DNA from: a virus
Reading direction: 5' to 3' (one strand)
DNA: 30,434 bases
Virus record (IMG/VR): IMGVR_UViG_3300031951_000839
Span: 1 to 30,434 of that record
The number at the start of each line of letters is the position of its first letter. Position 1 is the first letter of the stretch. Of the stretch, positions 1-6,813 are shown piece by piece. Position numbers and translations under genes: made by a program. The notes beneath the pieces are model-generated. The model did not search any database and had not been told where the DNA came from. It saw only the letters and a list, made by a program, of their open reading frames with translations.

Positions 1-365
1 AGCTTAAGATTCGTAAGGTTGAGGGTTACCCCAATTACGATAAGTCTGAATTCGACTCTCCCGCACCACTGTTCGATGATGACGATAAGCTTGAAGCAGT
101 TTGGAAACAGGAGCATTCCCTTCAGGAACTCGTGGATCCAAAGCACTTTAAGTCGTATGACGAACTCAAGGCACGTCTCAACAATGTTCTGGCCCTAAAT
201 GCTCCGGCAAAGGTCCGTGGTGTTGAACTTGACGAGGAAGAGTATAAGGCTCCGGCCCCAGCCTTCCAGGCGGCAGCTGCTCCAGCTGCTCCAGTTGCTT
301 CGGCAGCCGTCGATGATGATGACGAGGATCTGGCTTTCTTCAAGCGGCTTGCTGAAGAAGATTGA
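1..365 (+). CDS. 32: gp32-type single-stranded DNA-binding protein, C-terminal part (5' end outside window)
   Basis: The frame is open from the left edge (first full codon at base 3) to TGA at 363-365, so only about 120 C-terminal residues are present. It begins with a KIRKVEGYPNYDKSEFD stretch and a short acidic DDDDK patch, as I recall for T4-like gp32 homologues. An Ala/Pro-rich linker (bases about 250-310) follows, then a strongly acidic tail (DDDDEDLAFF...AEED). In T4, gp32 coats single-stranded DNA during replication, recombination and repair, and its acidic C-terminal tail recruits replication proteins. The tail is kept here although the linker is low-complexity. It is the only replication gene in the window; the rest are structural. 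A Met at 132 is internal and is not the start. The family call rests on remembered sequence similarity and the acidic tail; the diagnostic DNA-binding core lies outside the window. Confidence 0.82.
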   Translation, partial: LKIRKVEGYPNYDKSEFDSPAPLFDDDDKLEAVWKQEHSLQELVDPKHFKSYDELKARLNNVLALNAPAKVRGVELDEEEYKAPAPAFQAAAAPAAPVASAAVDDDDEDLAFFKRLAEED

Positions 366-370
366 TTGGT

Positions 371-404
371 GGGAAAGGGGGCTCTCGGGTCCCCTTTCTT
401 TTTA
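371..404 (+). terminator. Rho-independent terminator of gene 32
   Basis: Six bases after the gp32 stop, AAAGGGG (374-380) can pair with CCCCTTT (391-397) around a 10-base loop, and the stem is followed by CTTTTT. This is a standard intrinsic terminator for + strand transcription. On the minus strand the same hairpin is followed by CCCACC rather than a U run, so it should stop the opposing tail operon poorly. The T run overlaps the stop codon (402-404) of the converging minus-strand gene. Confidence 0.85.
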
Positions 405-2057
405 TCTAGCTACTTTAATTGGTGCGTTTGTTTCTTTATATCCAAAACGGCTTAGATAGTATTGCACACTATTTCTGTCAATCATTGTAGGTGCATTTTG
501 TACAGCAGTCGAACCAGCCGCGCTGATATTCGGTGGAGATACTGTCAAACGCGGTGCAGGTTTGTTTGCATCGCTTTTTATTTTAGCAATTTCTGCAGTT
601 TGTACAGCCGCTTCATTTGAAATGAGTTTTGCAAAATCAGGAGCGGCGGTTGTAAGATCGCGAGCAACCCCAGGTCCGACAACCTTTCCGCCAATAGTAC
701 CAATAAATTCTGCCATGTTTGTAAGAGTTTTATCGACAACCTCGCCGCCTTTATTCACAACTCTTTCAGCCACCGATTGCCTAGCAGTAACTTCTCCTTG
801 TTCAGGAGAAAGACCCTTTCCGCCGAACTGAAAGTGGCCACCATGAGTGCCTTTATATTTGTTTTCTACCCACCCATACTTAGCACCGTGCTTTTTTATC
901 CAAGCGTTTGATTCACCATGAATGTCCATAGCAAGGCCACTTAAATGAAGTGATCTTGTCGCAGGATTATAACCCTGCTTTTTCATTTCTTCTTGATACG
1001 CACGCGTTCTTTTACTGCTCGTAACGTCGCTCGGCTTTACCACGCCATTCGAATCTATCATCATCTTATAAAAAGCTTCAGCGCCTTCTTTAGTGAATAC
1101 TACAGGACGCCCTCTTTGATCGTTGGCGCCAGCAATACCCCATCCTTCTCCAGTAGAAGGATGGCTAACTTTAATCACTTTACTTGAAGGCGACTTTGCC
1201 GCTGATTCCTGTTGTCCAGACTGGGCACTTGGTGCTGATTTCCCGCCCGCCCAACTTGGTGCATTTCGTTCCCACCAACTTCTATCATCTTTTACTTGCT
1301 TAGAACTTGTAGCTGGTTTAGATTCTTGGGTCGGACCTGCTGTTACAACCGGTTTCTTATAATCACCCGCTTCAGCTTGGCCTCTCAGCGATCCGGCTGG
1401 TTTAGCAGGCGGCGGAATCGGTTTTGCATCAACGGGAGCCGGTGGAGGTGGTGGAGGGTTCGTAACACCGGCTTCCGCTTGACCTCTGAGAGTTCCGGCA
1501 GGTAATGCTGTTGGAAGCGCCGTGGTTTCTATTGATTCTTCTTCTGGTTCGTCTGGCAAAAAACCATTAAAAAACGAGGTAATCTCTTTTACAGTGTCTG
1601 AAATGAACGTCCCGGCTTCAACAGTAAAATCTACAACACCTTTAATTGCGTTCATAATAGGATCATATGCCAACAAACCAATACCTGCAAGCGCCAGAAA
1701 TCCAAGTCCGCCTTCTTCTGAGCCGTGAACTTTTTCTGCGTCTTTGAGTTTTTCTAATCGGCTTTGTCGCTCTATTCTATCTTCTTGCTCATTCAATTTA
1801 TTATTTTGATATGCAATTTTTTGATTAGTTAGCTTTTGTTTAAACAAGTTGTCCATTATAGAAAGTTGATCTATAACGGCAACTAGTTTTTTAGAGTTTA
1901 ATTCTGTTTTTTGATAAGAAACTGCATCGTCGTTGGCTGCAATTGGTTTTGCAGCTCTTTTAATATCACTTTCATTAAGTAAAACAGAACCAACGATGCC
2001 AAAAGATTTAGCCGTGTTGGTTGTGTCGATGGCAGTGATAAGAACCTTTAATGCCAT
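402..2057 (-). CDS. Virion-associated M15-type peptidase (D,D/L,D-peptidase-like) with coiled-coil N-terminus
   Basis: A 551-residue protein. Residues 55-110 are highly charged and look like a coiled coil. Residues 115-131 are hydrophobic (GGLGFLALAGIGLLAYD). Residues 180-300 are a Pro/Ala/Ser-rich linker holding two copies of PAG-[T/S]-LRGQAEAG (187-197 and 221-231). Residues about 300-412 form an M15 (VanY/Peptidase_M15_3-like) domain: SLHLSGLAMD gives the SxHxxGxAxD signature with H371 and D378, and HGGHFQF supplies the likely third zinc ligand H408. Such enzymes cut peptide cross-links of peptidoglycan. Residues 444-485 match a segment of the neighbouring muramidase protein closely (AEFIGT-[I/L]-GGK and PDFAKLIS). 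The start ATG overlaps the upstream stop (TAATG). It is the last gene of the minus-strand operon. The likely role is local cell-wall digestion during DNA injection, carried in the tail; a free endolysin is less likely given the linker, coiled coil and position. Confidence 0.8.
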   Translation of the reverse strand: MALKVLITAIDTTNTAKSFGIVGSVLLNESDIKRAAKPIAANDDAVSYQKTELNSKKLVAVIDQLSIMDNLFKQKLTNQKIAYQNNKLNEQEDRIERQSRLEKLKDAEKVHGSEEGGLGFLALAGIGLLAYDPIMNAIKGVVDFTVEAGTFISDTVKEITSFFNGFLPDEPEEESIETTALPTALPAGTLRGQAEAGVTNPPPPPPAPVDAKPIPPPAKPAGSLRGQAEAGDYKKPVVTAGPTQESKPATSSKQVKDDRSWWERNAPSWAGGKSAPSAQSGQQESAAKSPSSKVIKVSHPSTGEGWGIAGANDQRGRPVVFTKEGAEAFYKMMIDSNGVVKPSDVTSSKRTRAYQEEMKKQGYNPATRSLHLSGLAMDIHGESNAWIKKHGAKYGWVENKYKGTHGGHFQFGGKGLSPEQGEVTARQSVAERVVNKGGEVVDKTLTNMAEFIGTIGGKVVGPGVARDLTTAAPDFAKLISNEAAVQTAEIAKIKSDANKPAPRLTVSPPNISAAGSTAVQNAPTMIDRNSVQYYLSRFGYKETNAPIKVAR

Positions 2058-3883
2058 TATGATGCCAGTCTATAGTGCCCGAGATATTTTTCAATCCCGC
2101 CAGTACCAGGATAGTTTGGATCAACAACAGAAATAGATCCGTTTGGAGAAATAGACTTTAAAGCACGAGCAGCCGGCGGTATATTGGCAGCTGCGGTGTT
2201 AGTCTTTTTCTCACCCATCGCAATTTGATTTTGAATTTTACTAGACTCTTCAGAAATGAGTTTTGCAAAATCTGGTCCGGTTGTAGTAAGATTTCTTACT
2301 TTCCCTGGGCCTAAGATTTTCCCGCCAAGAGTTCCAATAAACTCGGCGACGCTTGTTAACATTTTATCGGCAGCATCTGCAGCAGTATCAGCAGCTTGTT
2401 GTAATGGACTATCAGATGAAGCAGCTGGACTCATTGGAACACTATTAGTTCCTTTAAGAGTTCCTTCCTTTTTCAGGATATCCATTCTTGCTTCTTCAAA
2501 AGAACGAGGATCGGATCTTTGTCCTGTACCTCCATATGACGGAATATAGTAAGCCCATTGCTTATTTAGAGTACCTGCTTTATTGGCTTGATCATAAATC
2601 GCCTTAGCAGCTTTATCTTGTGTTGCCGCATTAAAAGTATCAGTTAATTTAACTACGCCTTGATCAACCAGACCTTGTAGTGTTTTTGACACAATTTGAT
2701 AAGCGCCCATGGCACTAGAATTCATACTTCCAGAATTAGGAATTAAAACGTTTCTTCCGAACCATAATGCCTCGGCAACAGTAAGTTGTGATAGCTTTCT
2801 ACCATTGAAGTAGTCTTCTGGTTTTCCAAATTTGCCATAACCCAATACGACATCGTATGGCGACTGGCCAGCTGTAGAGGCTGATTGAGTTCCTGATGGA
2901 GTAGGTGCAGCAACTTGTTGTCCTCCCTTTAACTCTTCAGCCATCTTAGATGGTTCATAGGCCCCAGGATCTGCTTGTATTCTTTTTGTTGCTTCAACAG
3001 CAGCGGCGTTTCTTTTATCGCCAGGACCATACGCATTTAAAATATCTTGGTATTTTGAAGGAAGCGCGTTTGGTTTATATGTTTTGCCATCGGGAAGAGT
3101 ATAGCCTGTAGTCCATCTGCCAGATTCATCAAGAACCGGTTTCATGCCATACATCTGTTCCAATTCTTTTCTTGCCTGCAACGGTTCCATCGCAGTATTT
3201 TTCATGAACTTGTCAACACCCCACACAATAGCACCAGCCGCGGCCAGCGCAGCGGCAATTGGTCCGATCGGAAGTGCTCGTGCAAGTCCTAATAAACTCT
3301 TTATATTCTTTAAGAAAGAAATTCCTCGTAGCCATTTCCAGGCTGAAGAAAACGCTTCAAAGGCTGTGACCAACCCCTTGAGTAATGCATCTAGTCCTAA
3401 TTTTCCAAGACTGCCAAGCGCACTTAGAATACCGGCTACGATGCCGCCACCGGGTTTTTGGTTATCGTTTGCTGCACCGTATCGCTTTCCAAGTTCTTCG
3501 AACGTACTGTTTTGTTCAACTTTTGCTTCTCTGGCAGCAAGAGCATTTTCTTCATATACTCTTCTGTCAAAGTCAATTTGCTTCTTTAGAGTACCGTTGA
3601 TTGATACTAAATACTTCACAACATCGGTCAGAAGCTTTTCAGTATCATTCGTTTTTGCTTTGTACGTGCTTTTAGCCTGAGCCGCTGGTAGTGTTCCAGA
3701 CCCGGAAACCCGCTGTTTGGCGGCGGTACCGGCCAATCCGAAACTAGCATAAATTACATTCGAGTTTTCTTGGCTTATCTTATCTTTTGAAGAGAGCATA
3801 GCAGAAACACCCGACGCCAGGCCAGTTACTGCTTTAGATCCGCCTGTAAGAGCACCTTGTACGGCGTCTAATAATCCTGCCAT
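2057..3883 (-). CDS. Tail protein with muramidase-like domain; tape-measure candidate
   Basis: A 608-residue protein. The N-terminus (1-60) is Gly/Ala/Ser-rich and residues 80-125 are charged and helical. Residues 146-226 carry hydrophobic helices (GIVAGILSALGSLGKLGLDALL; LPIGPIAAALAAAGAIVWG), typical of tape-measure or membrane-active tail proteins. Residues about 341-475 resemble lambda-endolysin-like (GH104-type) muramidases: SPYDVVLGYGKF, then SSAMGAYQI (389-397) matching the S-x-A-x-G-x-YQ core. The usual catalytic Glu just before the YDV motif is absent; E371 (LTVAEALWF) is an alternative, so activity is unproven. Residues 508-550 repeat the segment shared with the adjacent M15 protein. 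It follows the gp26/gp51-like pair directly, where tape measures sit in many tailed phages; T4 gp29 (590 residues) is close in length. TAATG overlaps join it to both neighbours. I infer a tape measure or hub protein with a wall-cutting domain. Confidence 0.72.
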   Translation of the reverse strand: MAGLLDAVQGALTGGSKAVTGLASGVSAMLSSKDKISQENSNVIYASFGLAGTAAKQRVSGSGTLPAAQAKSTYKAKTNDTEKLLTDVVKYLVSINGTLKKQIDFDRRVYEENALAAREAKVEQNSTFEELGKRYGAANDNQKPGGGIVAGILSALGSLGKLGLDALLKGLVTAFEAFSSAWKWLRGISFLKNIKSLLGLARALPIGPIAAALAAAGAIVWGVDKFMKNTAMEPLQARKELEQMYGMKPVLDESGRWTTGYTLPDGKTYKPNALPSKYQDILNAYGPGDKRNAAAVEATKRIQADPGAYEPSKMAEELKGGQQVAAPTPSGTQSASTAGQSPYDVVLGYGKFGKPEDYFNGRKLSQLTVAEALWFGRNVLIPNSGSMNSSAMGAYQIVSKTLQGLVDQGVVKLTDTFNAATQDKAAKAIYDQANKAGTLNKQWAYYIPSYGGTGQRSDPRSFEEARMDILKKEGTLKGTNSVPMSPAASSDSPLQQAADTAADAADKMLTSVAEFIGTLGGKILGPGKVRNLTTTGPDFAKLISEESSKIQNQIAMGEKKTNTAAANIPPAARALKSISPNGSISVVDPNYPGTGGIEKYLGHYRLAS

Positions 3884-4065
3884 TACTTCTTTCTACTCTC
3901 TATTTCTTGTCTCTGCTTATCTAAAAATTCCATGAGCATATCGACATAAAGATCTCTTTCATAAGGAATCAAATTTTCAATCTCTGTAATAGAATATTTA
4001 TGATGCTGAGCCAGAGAAAATACCATCGAGTAGTATCTTGCTAGGTTTGTATGGCTCAGCCCCAC
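3883..4065 (-). CDS. Small tail-assembly protein at the gp51 position; likely -1 frameshift extension of the gp26-like gene
   Basis: This frame encodes 60 residues if begun at the GTG at 4065-4063; no ATG is available at the overlap. It is charged and probably helical (LARYYSMVFSLAQHHKYS; LIPYERDLYVDMLMEFLDKQRQEIESRKK). It overlaps the end of the gp26-like gene by 10 bases and its stop forms TAATG with the next start. It occupies the place of gene 51 in T4 (order 26-51), though T4 gp51 is much longer (about 250 residues). Two readings are possible. In one, it is the C-terminal extension made by a -1 ribosomal shift on T-TTT-TTT at 4074-4068, giving a fusion of about 293 residues. In the other, it starts on its own from GTG, helped by AAGGA at 4079-4075. 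The downstream 9-bp stem favours the shift. Confidence 0.75.
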   Translation of the reverse strand: MGLSHTNLARYYSMVFSLAQHHKYSITEIENLIPYERDLYVDMLMEFLDKQRQEIESRKK

Positions 4066-4074
4066 ATAAAAAAA
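4005..4074 (-). promoter_or_regulatory. Candidate programmed -1 ribosomal frameshift signal (slippery heptamer plus stem)
   Basis: Read on the minus strand, the gp26-like frame ends GAT TTT TTT ATG TGG GGC TGA. The run T-TTT-TTT (4074-4068) fits the X-XXY-YYZ slippery rule in the correct phase. Seven bases later, GCTGAGCCA (4060-4052) is perfectly complementary to TGGCTCAGC (4013-4005), a 9-bp stem with a 38-base loop. After a -1 shift the next codons are TAT GTG GGG CTG, which run straight into the downstream 60-residue frame. Heptamer phase, spacer length, stem and joined frame together match tail-chaperone frameshift sites such as lambda G/T and P2 E/E'. AAGGA just upstream could also act as a ribosome-binding site. 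Confidence 0.7.
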
Positions 4075-4763
4075 TCCTTGAGATTTGTTAACTCAATCTC
4101 CCTATCATTCCCTAGGGAATTTTTATACTTGATAGTGTGATGAAGTCTTGGAATGCTTTCAAAGAACTTTCTGATCTTTTCAAACGTCGAGACGTCCAAG
4201 TTATCTAGGAACTCAGAAATTTCTTTCTCTGAATAATCTGTTGCTGGATATACATTGTCCGCGTCGTAGATCACGTCGATGCAATTGACAATGAAGAAGG
4301 TCATGAGCTCTACCTCGTTTGTGATATTGCCCATTTTATCGGTGATGTCTGCAGTAGGGTACCGCATCATCATTCCTACGTCATCATTAATTTCAATCTT
4401 AGAATTTACTTGATCTGGCATACTTACTTCTACATCATCCAGATTTAATTCAAAATCATAAATCTTTTCGTCTTCAGTATCTTTATAAGATAGCTTGATG
4501 ATGTTATTCACCGATCGCGATCTCAACTTTAAGAACAAATATTCTAAGTCAAAGATAGCAAGATTATCGATATTCACTTCACTCTGAATACAGTTTCCAA
4601 GAATTTGCTTGATTGCCCTAATAATTTCAGAATCGTTTCCACTCTGCTGAGCAACCAGCAAGATTTTCTCTTCCTTTACTAGGAATGGTCTAAACATAAC
4701 TTTTTGCTGAGTCGAAGGAATTACAGCATCAAAAAGAGGTTGATCAATTTTTGGCAAAGTCAT
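4056..4763 (-). CDS. 26: gp26-type baseplate hub assembly protein (tail-assembly chaperone-like)
   Basis: A 235-residue protein, close to T4 gp26 (208). Its start (MTLPKIDQPLFDAVIPSTQQKVMFRPFLVKEEKILLVAQQS) has the features of the T4_baseplate family: a short N-terminal strand set with FRPFLVKEEKILL, then an ILGNCI segment and a long acidic C-terminal half. In T4, gp26 is needed to assemble the hub but is not found in the solved baseplate structure, which suits a chaperone. GGAG about 11 bases before the ATG (4763-4761) is the ribosome-binding site. It lies directly before the small frame and the tape-measure candidate, as G/GT chaperones do. Its last codons form a slippery run that may send a fraction of ribosomes into the next frame. 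The family call is by recognition of the N-terminal half; the C-terminal half is less distinctive. Confidence 0.8.
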   Translation of the reverse strand: MTLPKIDQPLFDAVIPSTQQKVMFRPFLVKEEKILLVAQQSGNDSEIIRAIKQILGNCIQSEVNIDNLAIFDLEYLFLKLRSRSVNNIIKLSYKDTEDEKIYDFELNLDDVEVSMPDQVNSKIEINDDVGMMMRYPTADITDKMGNITNEVELMTFFIVNCIDVIYDADNVYPATDYSEKEISEFLDNLDVSTFEKIRKFFESIPRLHHTIKYKNSLGNDREIELTNLKDFFMWG

Positions 4764-4782
4764 TTCAAAAATACTCCATTAA

Positions 4783-5757
4783 TTAAATTTCAGTTCCACT
4801 AAGATTTTTAGTAGTTATTGTTCCGGTTAAATTGCTTGCGCCTGTAGATTTTTGTGCTCGGTTGTTTATAGCGTCTGGTGAAGTTGCTCCTATAGAATTT
4901 TGAGGATTCAATCCAACACGGCGACTATAGTCTTTTTTGTTTTTCTTTTGCTTTTGTTTTTCTGCAGCTGATGCAGCTGCGTCGGCTGCAGCTTGTGCTT
5001 CAAGGACTGTTTCTAGTTTTCCGTTTAGTGCTCGCGGAGTAAGTGTCGTCATATTAGTAAATGCAAATGTCACAGTAAGCTTTTGTACTTCGTTTTCTTG
5101 TGTCCAAGCCAAATTTTGAGATTGAATATTCATTGGAAACACATCATAAAGAATATACTCAGTAACCGTATTTAACTCACGATCATAAACTCTAATACGT
5201 ACGTTAGGACAAGTATATTCGTCCTTGTATCCTACTTCATAGCCAAGGTAGTTGTTTAATCCTGGGCGATCACTTACATTTTTTAAACTGCTAATTCCGG
5301 AAGTTTCATACAATACAATTGTATTCATCCACTGATGGAAGAAGTCAATTAGTTCGGATCTTTTATCGACTAGCCAAGTAAGAGTCAAATCGTTAAACTG
5401 CATTCCATACGGAACTTTTTCTACTGGGCCATATCCATATCGTCTAATGTTTTCTTCTTCTAAAACTTGTATGGTCGGAAGTATAACAGATTCACAACGG
5501 AAAATTAACTTATTAGAATTATACCTTACAAATTCTGATAGTGGAGCATTTGCTTCAGACCCCAGTCTGAACGGAGCAAATGTCACCAGATAACTGTGTG
5601 ACGGCAAAACTTCGTTTTTATTCAGTTCTGATCTAAAATTGGCGATGTTGAAGCTTTTTCTTCCGCCAGTAACGAGGATCTCGTCTTCTAGGACAAACGG
5701 ATCAGTTCTAAACTCGGCTGTAGCTTTTGTTTCTTCGTTCTGTGGTGCCTCAGACAT
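4783..5757 (-). CDS. 54: Tail-tube-fold protein, probably gp54-type baseplate tail tube initiator
   Basis: A 324-residue protein, almost the length of T4 gp54 (320). The central part shows the order of tail-tube-like proteins: SHSYLVTFAPF (about 53-63), LIFRCESVILPTIQVLEEENIRRYGYGPVEKVPYG (about 84-118), DLTLTWLVD then FFHQWMNTIV (about 122-148), VRIRVYDRELNTVTEYILYDVFPMNIQSQNLAW and VQKLTVTFAF. The strand, helix and strand-pair layout is that of gp19/gp48/gp54. In T4, gp54 sits on the hub and nucleates tube polymerisation, with gp48 as its partner; a gp48 homologue opens the opposite operon here. The C-terminal 80 residues are an Ala-rich, Lys-rich low-complexity tail (AAADAAASAAEKQKQKKNKK) that T4 gp54, as I recall it, lacks. 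The start ATG overlaps the upstream stop (TAATG). Assignment to gp54 and not another tube-fold protein is an inference from size and partner genes. Confidence 0.65.
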   Translation of the reverse strand: MSEAPQNEETKATAEFRTDPFVLEDEILVTGGRKSFNIANFRSELNKNEVLPSHSYLVTFAPFRLGSEANAPLSEFVRYNSNKLIFRCESVILPTIQVLEEENIRRYGYGPVEKVPYGMQFNDLTLTWLVDKRSELIDFFHQWMNTIVLYETSGISSLKNVSDRPGLNNYLGYEVGYKDEYTCPNVRIRVYDRELNTVTEYILYDVFPMNIQSQNLAWTQENEVQKLTVTFAFTNMTTLTPRALNGKLETVLEAQAAADAAASAAEKQKQKKNKKDYSRRVGLNPQNSIGATSPDAINNRAQKSTGASNLTGTITTKNLSGTEI

Positions 5758-6356
5758 TACTTTCTAATCCCTAGCATTCTCTTTGAATCGTTCCATACCT
5801 GAGTCTTTGACTTCTTGGCAAAACGTTCTGTTGGTAAGAAGAGAGCAATGTCCCACTCAGAAGGATACACATACATGAAACGTGAACGTACATGCTCATC
5901 TAGATAGTGCTTTACACAAGGAGCAAAGAATCGCATCTTTGCAATGCTCGTGAGAAGCTGATAGTTTAATTTGATCTTGGTTGACTCGTCATAACGAGTG
6001 TTGTTGGCATAATCATACAGAGCATCCATTAACTTTGCTCTGAGCTGTGGTGGAAGATAGTGAAGGTTGATTCCATAGAATCCACCAGGAACTTTACGAA
6101 ATGGAAAGACCAGAGGAAACCTGTCATAGTACGGTAGTTCCTCTTTCCACTTTGGATCATAATTGAACATGTACATCGAGCCAACGATCGGGCGATTTGT
6201 CAATCGGCTTTGATCGCCCTTCATCATTGTACGTTCGTTGACAGTTCTCATCTTACCGGCCGTTTCACGAAACCAATCGCGTGCTCCCTGTGTACGCGCC
6301 GGAATCTGTCCGGAACGAACGCCTTGAGTAATGATTGTATCAAATATAGTTGCCAC
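5757..6356 (-). CDS. Conserved T4-like protein, possibly gp2-type DNA end protector
   Basis: A 199-residue basic protein. It starts at GTG (6356-6354), which shares its first base with the last base of the gp4 stop (TAGTG); no ATG fits as well. It contains MYMFNYDPKWKEELPYYDRFPLVFPF (about 62-87) followed by GFYGINLHYLPPQLRAKLMD (about 92-111), a block I associate with a conserved protein of marine T4-like phages that is often labelled DNA end protector (gp2). In T4, gp2 binds packaged DNA ends and protects them from host RecBCD, and genes 2 and 4 lie close together. The adjacency to gp4 here supports that reading but does not prove it. T4 gp2 is longer (274 residues), and I see no motif that decides the function. 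It could equally be another neck or packaging protein. Confidence 0.58.
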   Translation of the reverse strand: MATIFDTIITQGVRSGQIPARTQGARDWFRETAGKMRTVNERTMMKGDQSRLTNRPIVGSMYMFNYDPKWKEELPYYDRFPLVFPFRKVPGGFYGINLHYLPPQLRAKLMDALYDYANNTRYDESTKIKLNYQLLTSIAKMRFFAPCVKHYLDEHVRSRFMYVYPSEWDIALFLPTERFAKKSKTQVWNDSKRMLGIRK

Positions 6357-6796
6357 TAGAATTTCAGCCCTAAATGATCTTCTGTTAGTATCTCGAAATC
6401 CCAGCCACGGTCTTTACAGAATTCTGTGGCTGCTTTCCATTTGGCTTCGTTTACGCCCCACGTCATCACTTCGTTGATATAACGCTTGTTTGGTTTATTT
6501 ATTACCTTCGGTGGGACAGTCTGATGCTTTGGCTTGATTTCGATCAGTGCACACTTCGTCTTGCCGTTTGGCATTTTCTTTTTAATATAAAAGTCGACAA
6601 AGTATCTGTGTATTCGATTGTCGATAGGAGAGCGATAAGGAATTACGTGTTCCTCACTTGCCCATTCGACTATGTTTGGATCTTTATCTAATCGAGACAT
6701 GTAAACGAGTTCCCATCTCGAACGGTAAACAATGTTCGTGGGATCGCCTCTATACTTTGAAGGGTTCAATGGTTTGAAAAAGCCTTTGTATGCCAT
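6356..6796 (-). CDS. 4: gp4-type head completion protein (TnsA-like nuclease fold)
   Basis: A 146-residue protein close to T4 gp4 (about 150). The opening MAYKGFFKPLNPSKYRGDP and the segment NIVYRSRWELVYMSRLDKDPNIVEWASEE are typical of the gp4 family. A VDFYIKKK strand follows, then ALIEIKPK, giving the D-x(n)-E-x-K arrangement of restriction-type/TnsA-like nucleases: D89 in FVDF, then E and K in IEIKPK. In T4, gp4 (gp50/65 in older names) completes filled heads before tails attach; its nuclease-like fold may trim or process DNA at the portal. It is the first gene of the minus-strand operon. A perfect late box lies only 6 bases upstream of the ATG, so its mRNA probably begins at or next to the start codon with no Shine-Dalgarno site. 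The conserved N-terminus argues that this ATG is the true start. Confidence 0.82.
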   Translation of the reverse strand: MAYKGFFKPLNPSKYRGDPTNIVYRSRWELVYMSRLDKDPNIVEWASEEHVIPYRSPIDNRIHRYFVDFYIKKKMPNGKTKCALIEIKPKHQTVPPKVINKPNKRYINEVMTWGVNEAKWKAATEFCKDRGWDFEILTEDHLGLKF

Positions 6797-6801
6797 GATT
6801 C

Positions 6802-6809
6802 TATTTATA
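6802..6809 (-). promoter_or_regulatory. T4-type late promoter for the minus-strand operon
   Basis: The minus strand reads TATAAATA at 6809-6802, the exact T4 late -10 box used by gp55-type phage sigma factors. By T4 spacing (box about -13 to -6), transcription would begin at about 6796, the A of the gp4 ATG. It overlaps the plus-strand late box. Confidence 0.75.
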
Positions 6810-6813
6810 AATA
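6806..6813 (+). promoter_or_regulatory. T4-type late promoter for the plus-strand baseplate operon
   Basis: TATAAATA at 6806-6813 matches the T4 late box exactly. The predicted start is near 6819, leaving a leader of about 23 bases before the gp48 ATG at 6842. AAGAGAAG just upstream of that ATG is a weak ribosome-binding site. The box shares four bases with the minus-strand box; together they form the palindrome TATTTATAAATA (6802-6813). Confidence 0.78.

Noticed and set aside
132-365. A short gene starting at ATG 132
   Set aside because: The same frame is open to the left window edge with gp32-like sequence upstream of that Met, so it is an internal Met of a longer gene.
371-404. The gp32 terminator acting in both directions
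   Set aside because: On the minus strand the hairpin is followed by CCCACC, not a U run, so efficient termination of the tail operon there is not supported.
3144-3680. A 178-codon plus-strand open frame
   Set aside because: It lies entirely opposite the 608-residue tail gene, which has recognisable domains, correct overlaps and operon context; the plus-strand product shows no domain.
4063-4065. The 60-residue frame as a plain independent gene from GTG
   Set aside because: Not excluded, since AAGGA lies 9 bases upstream, but ranked below the frameshift reading because of the in-phase heptamer, the 7-base spacer and the perfect 9-bp stem.
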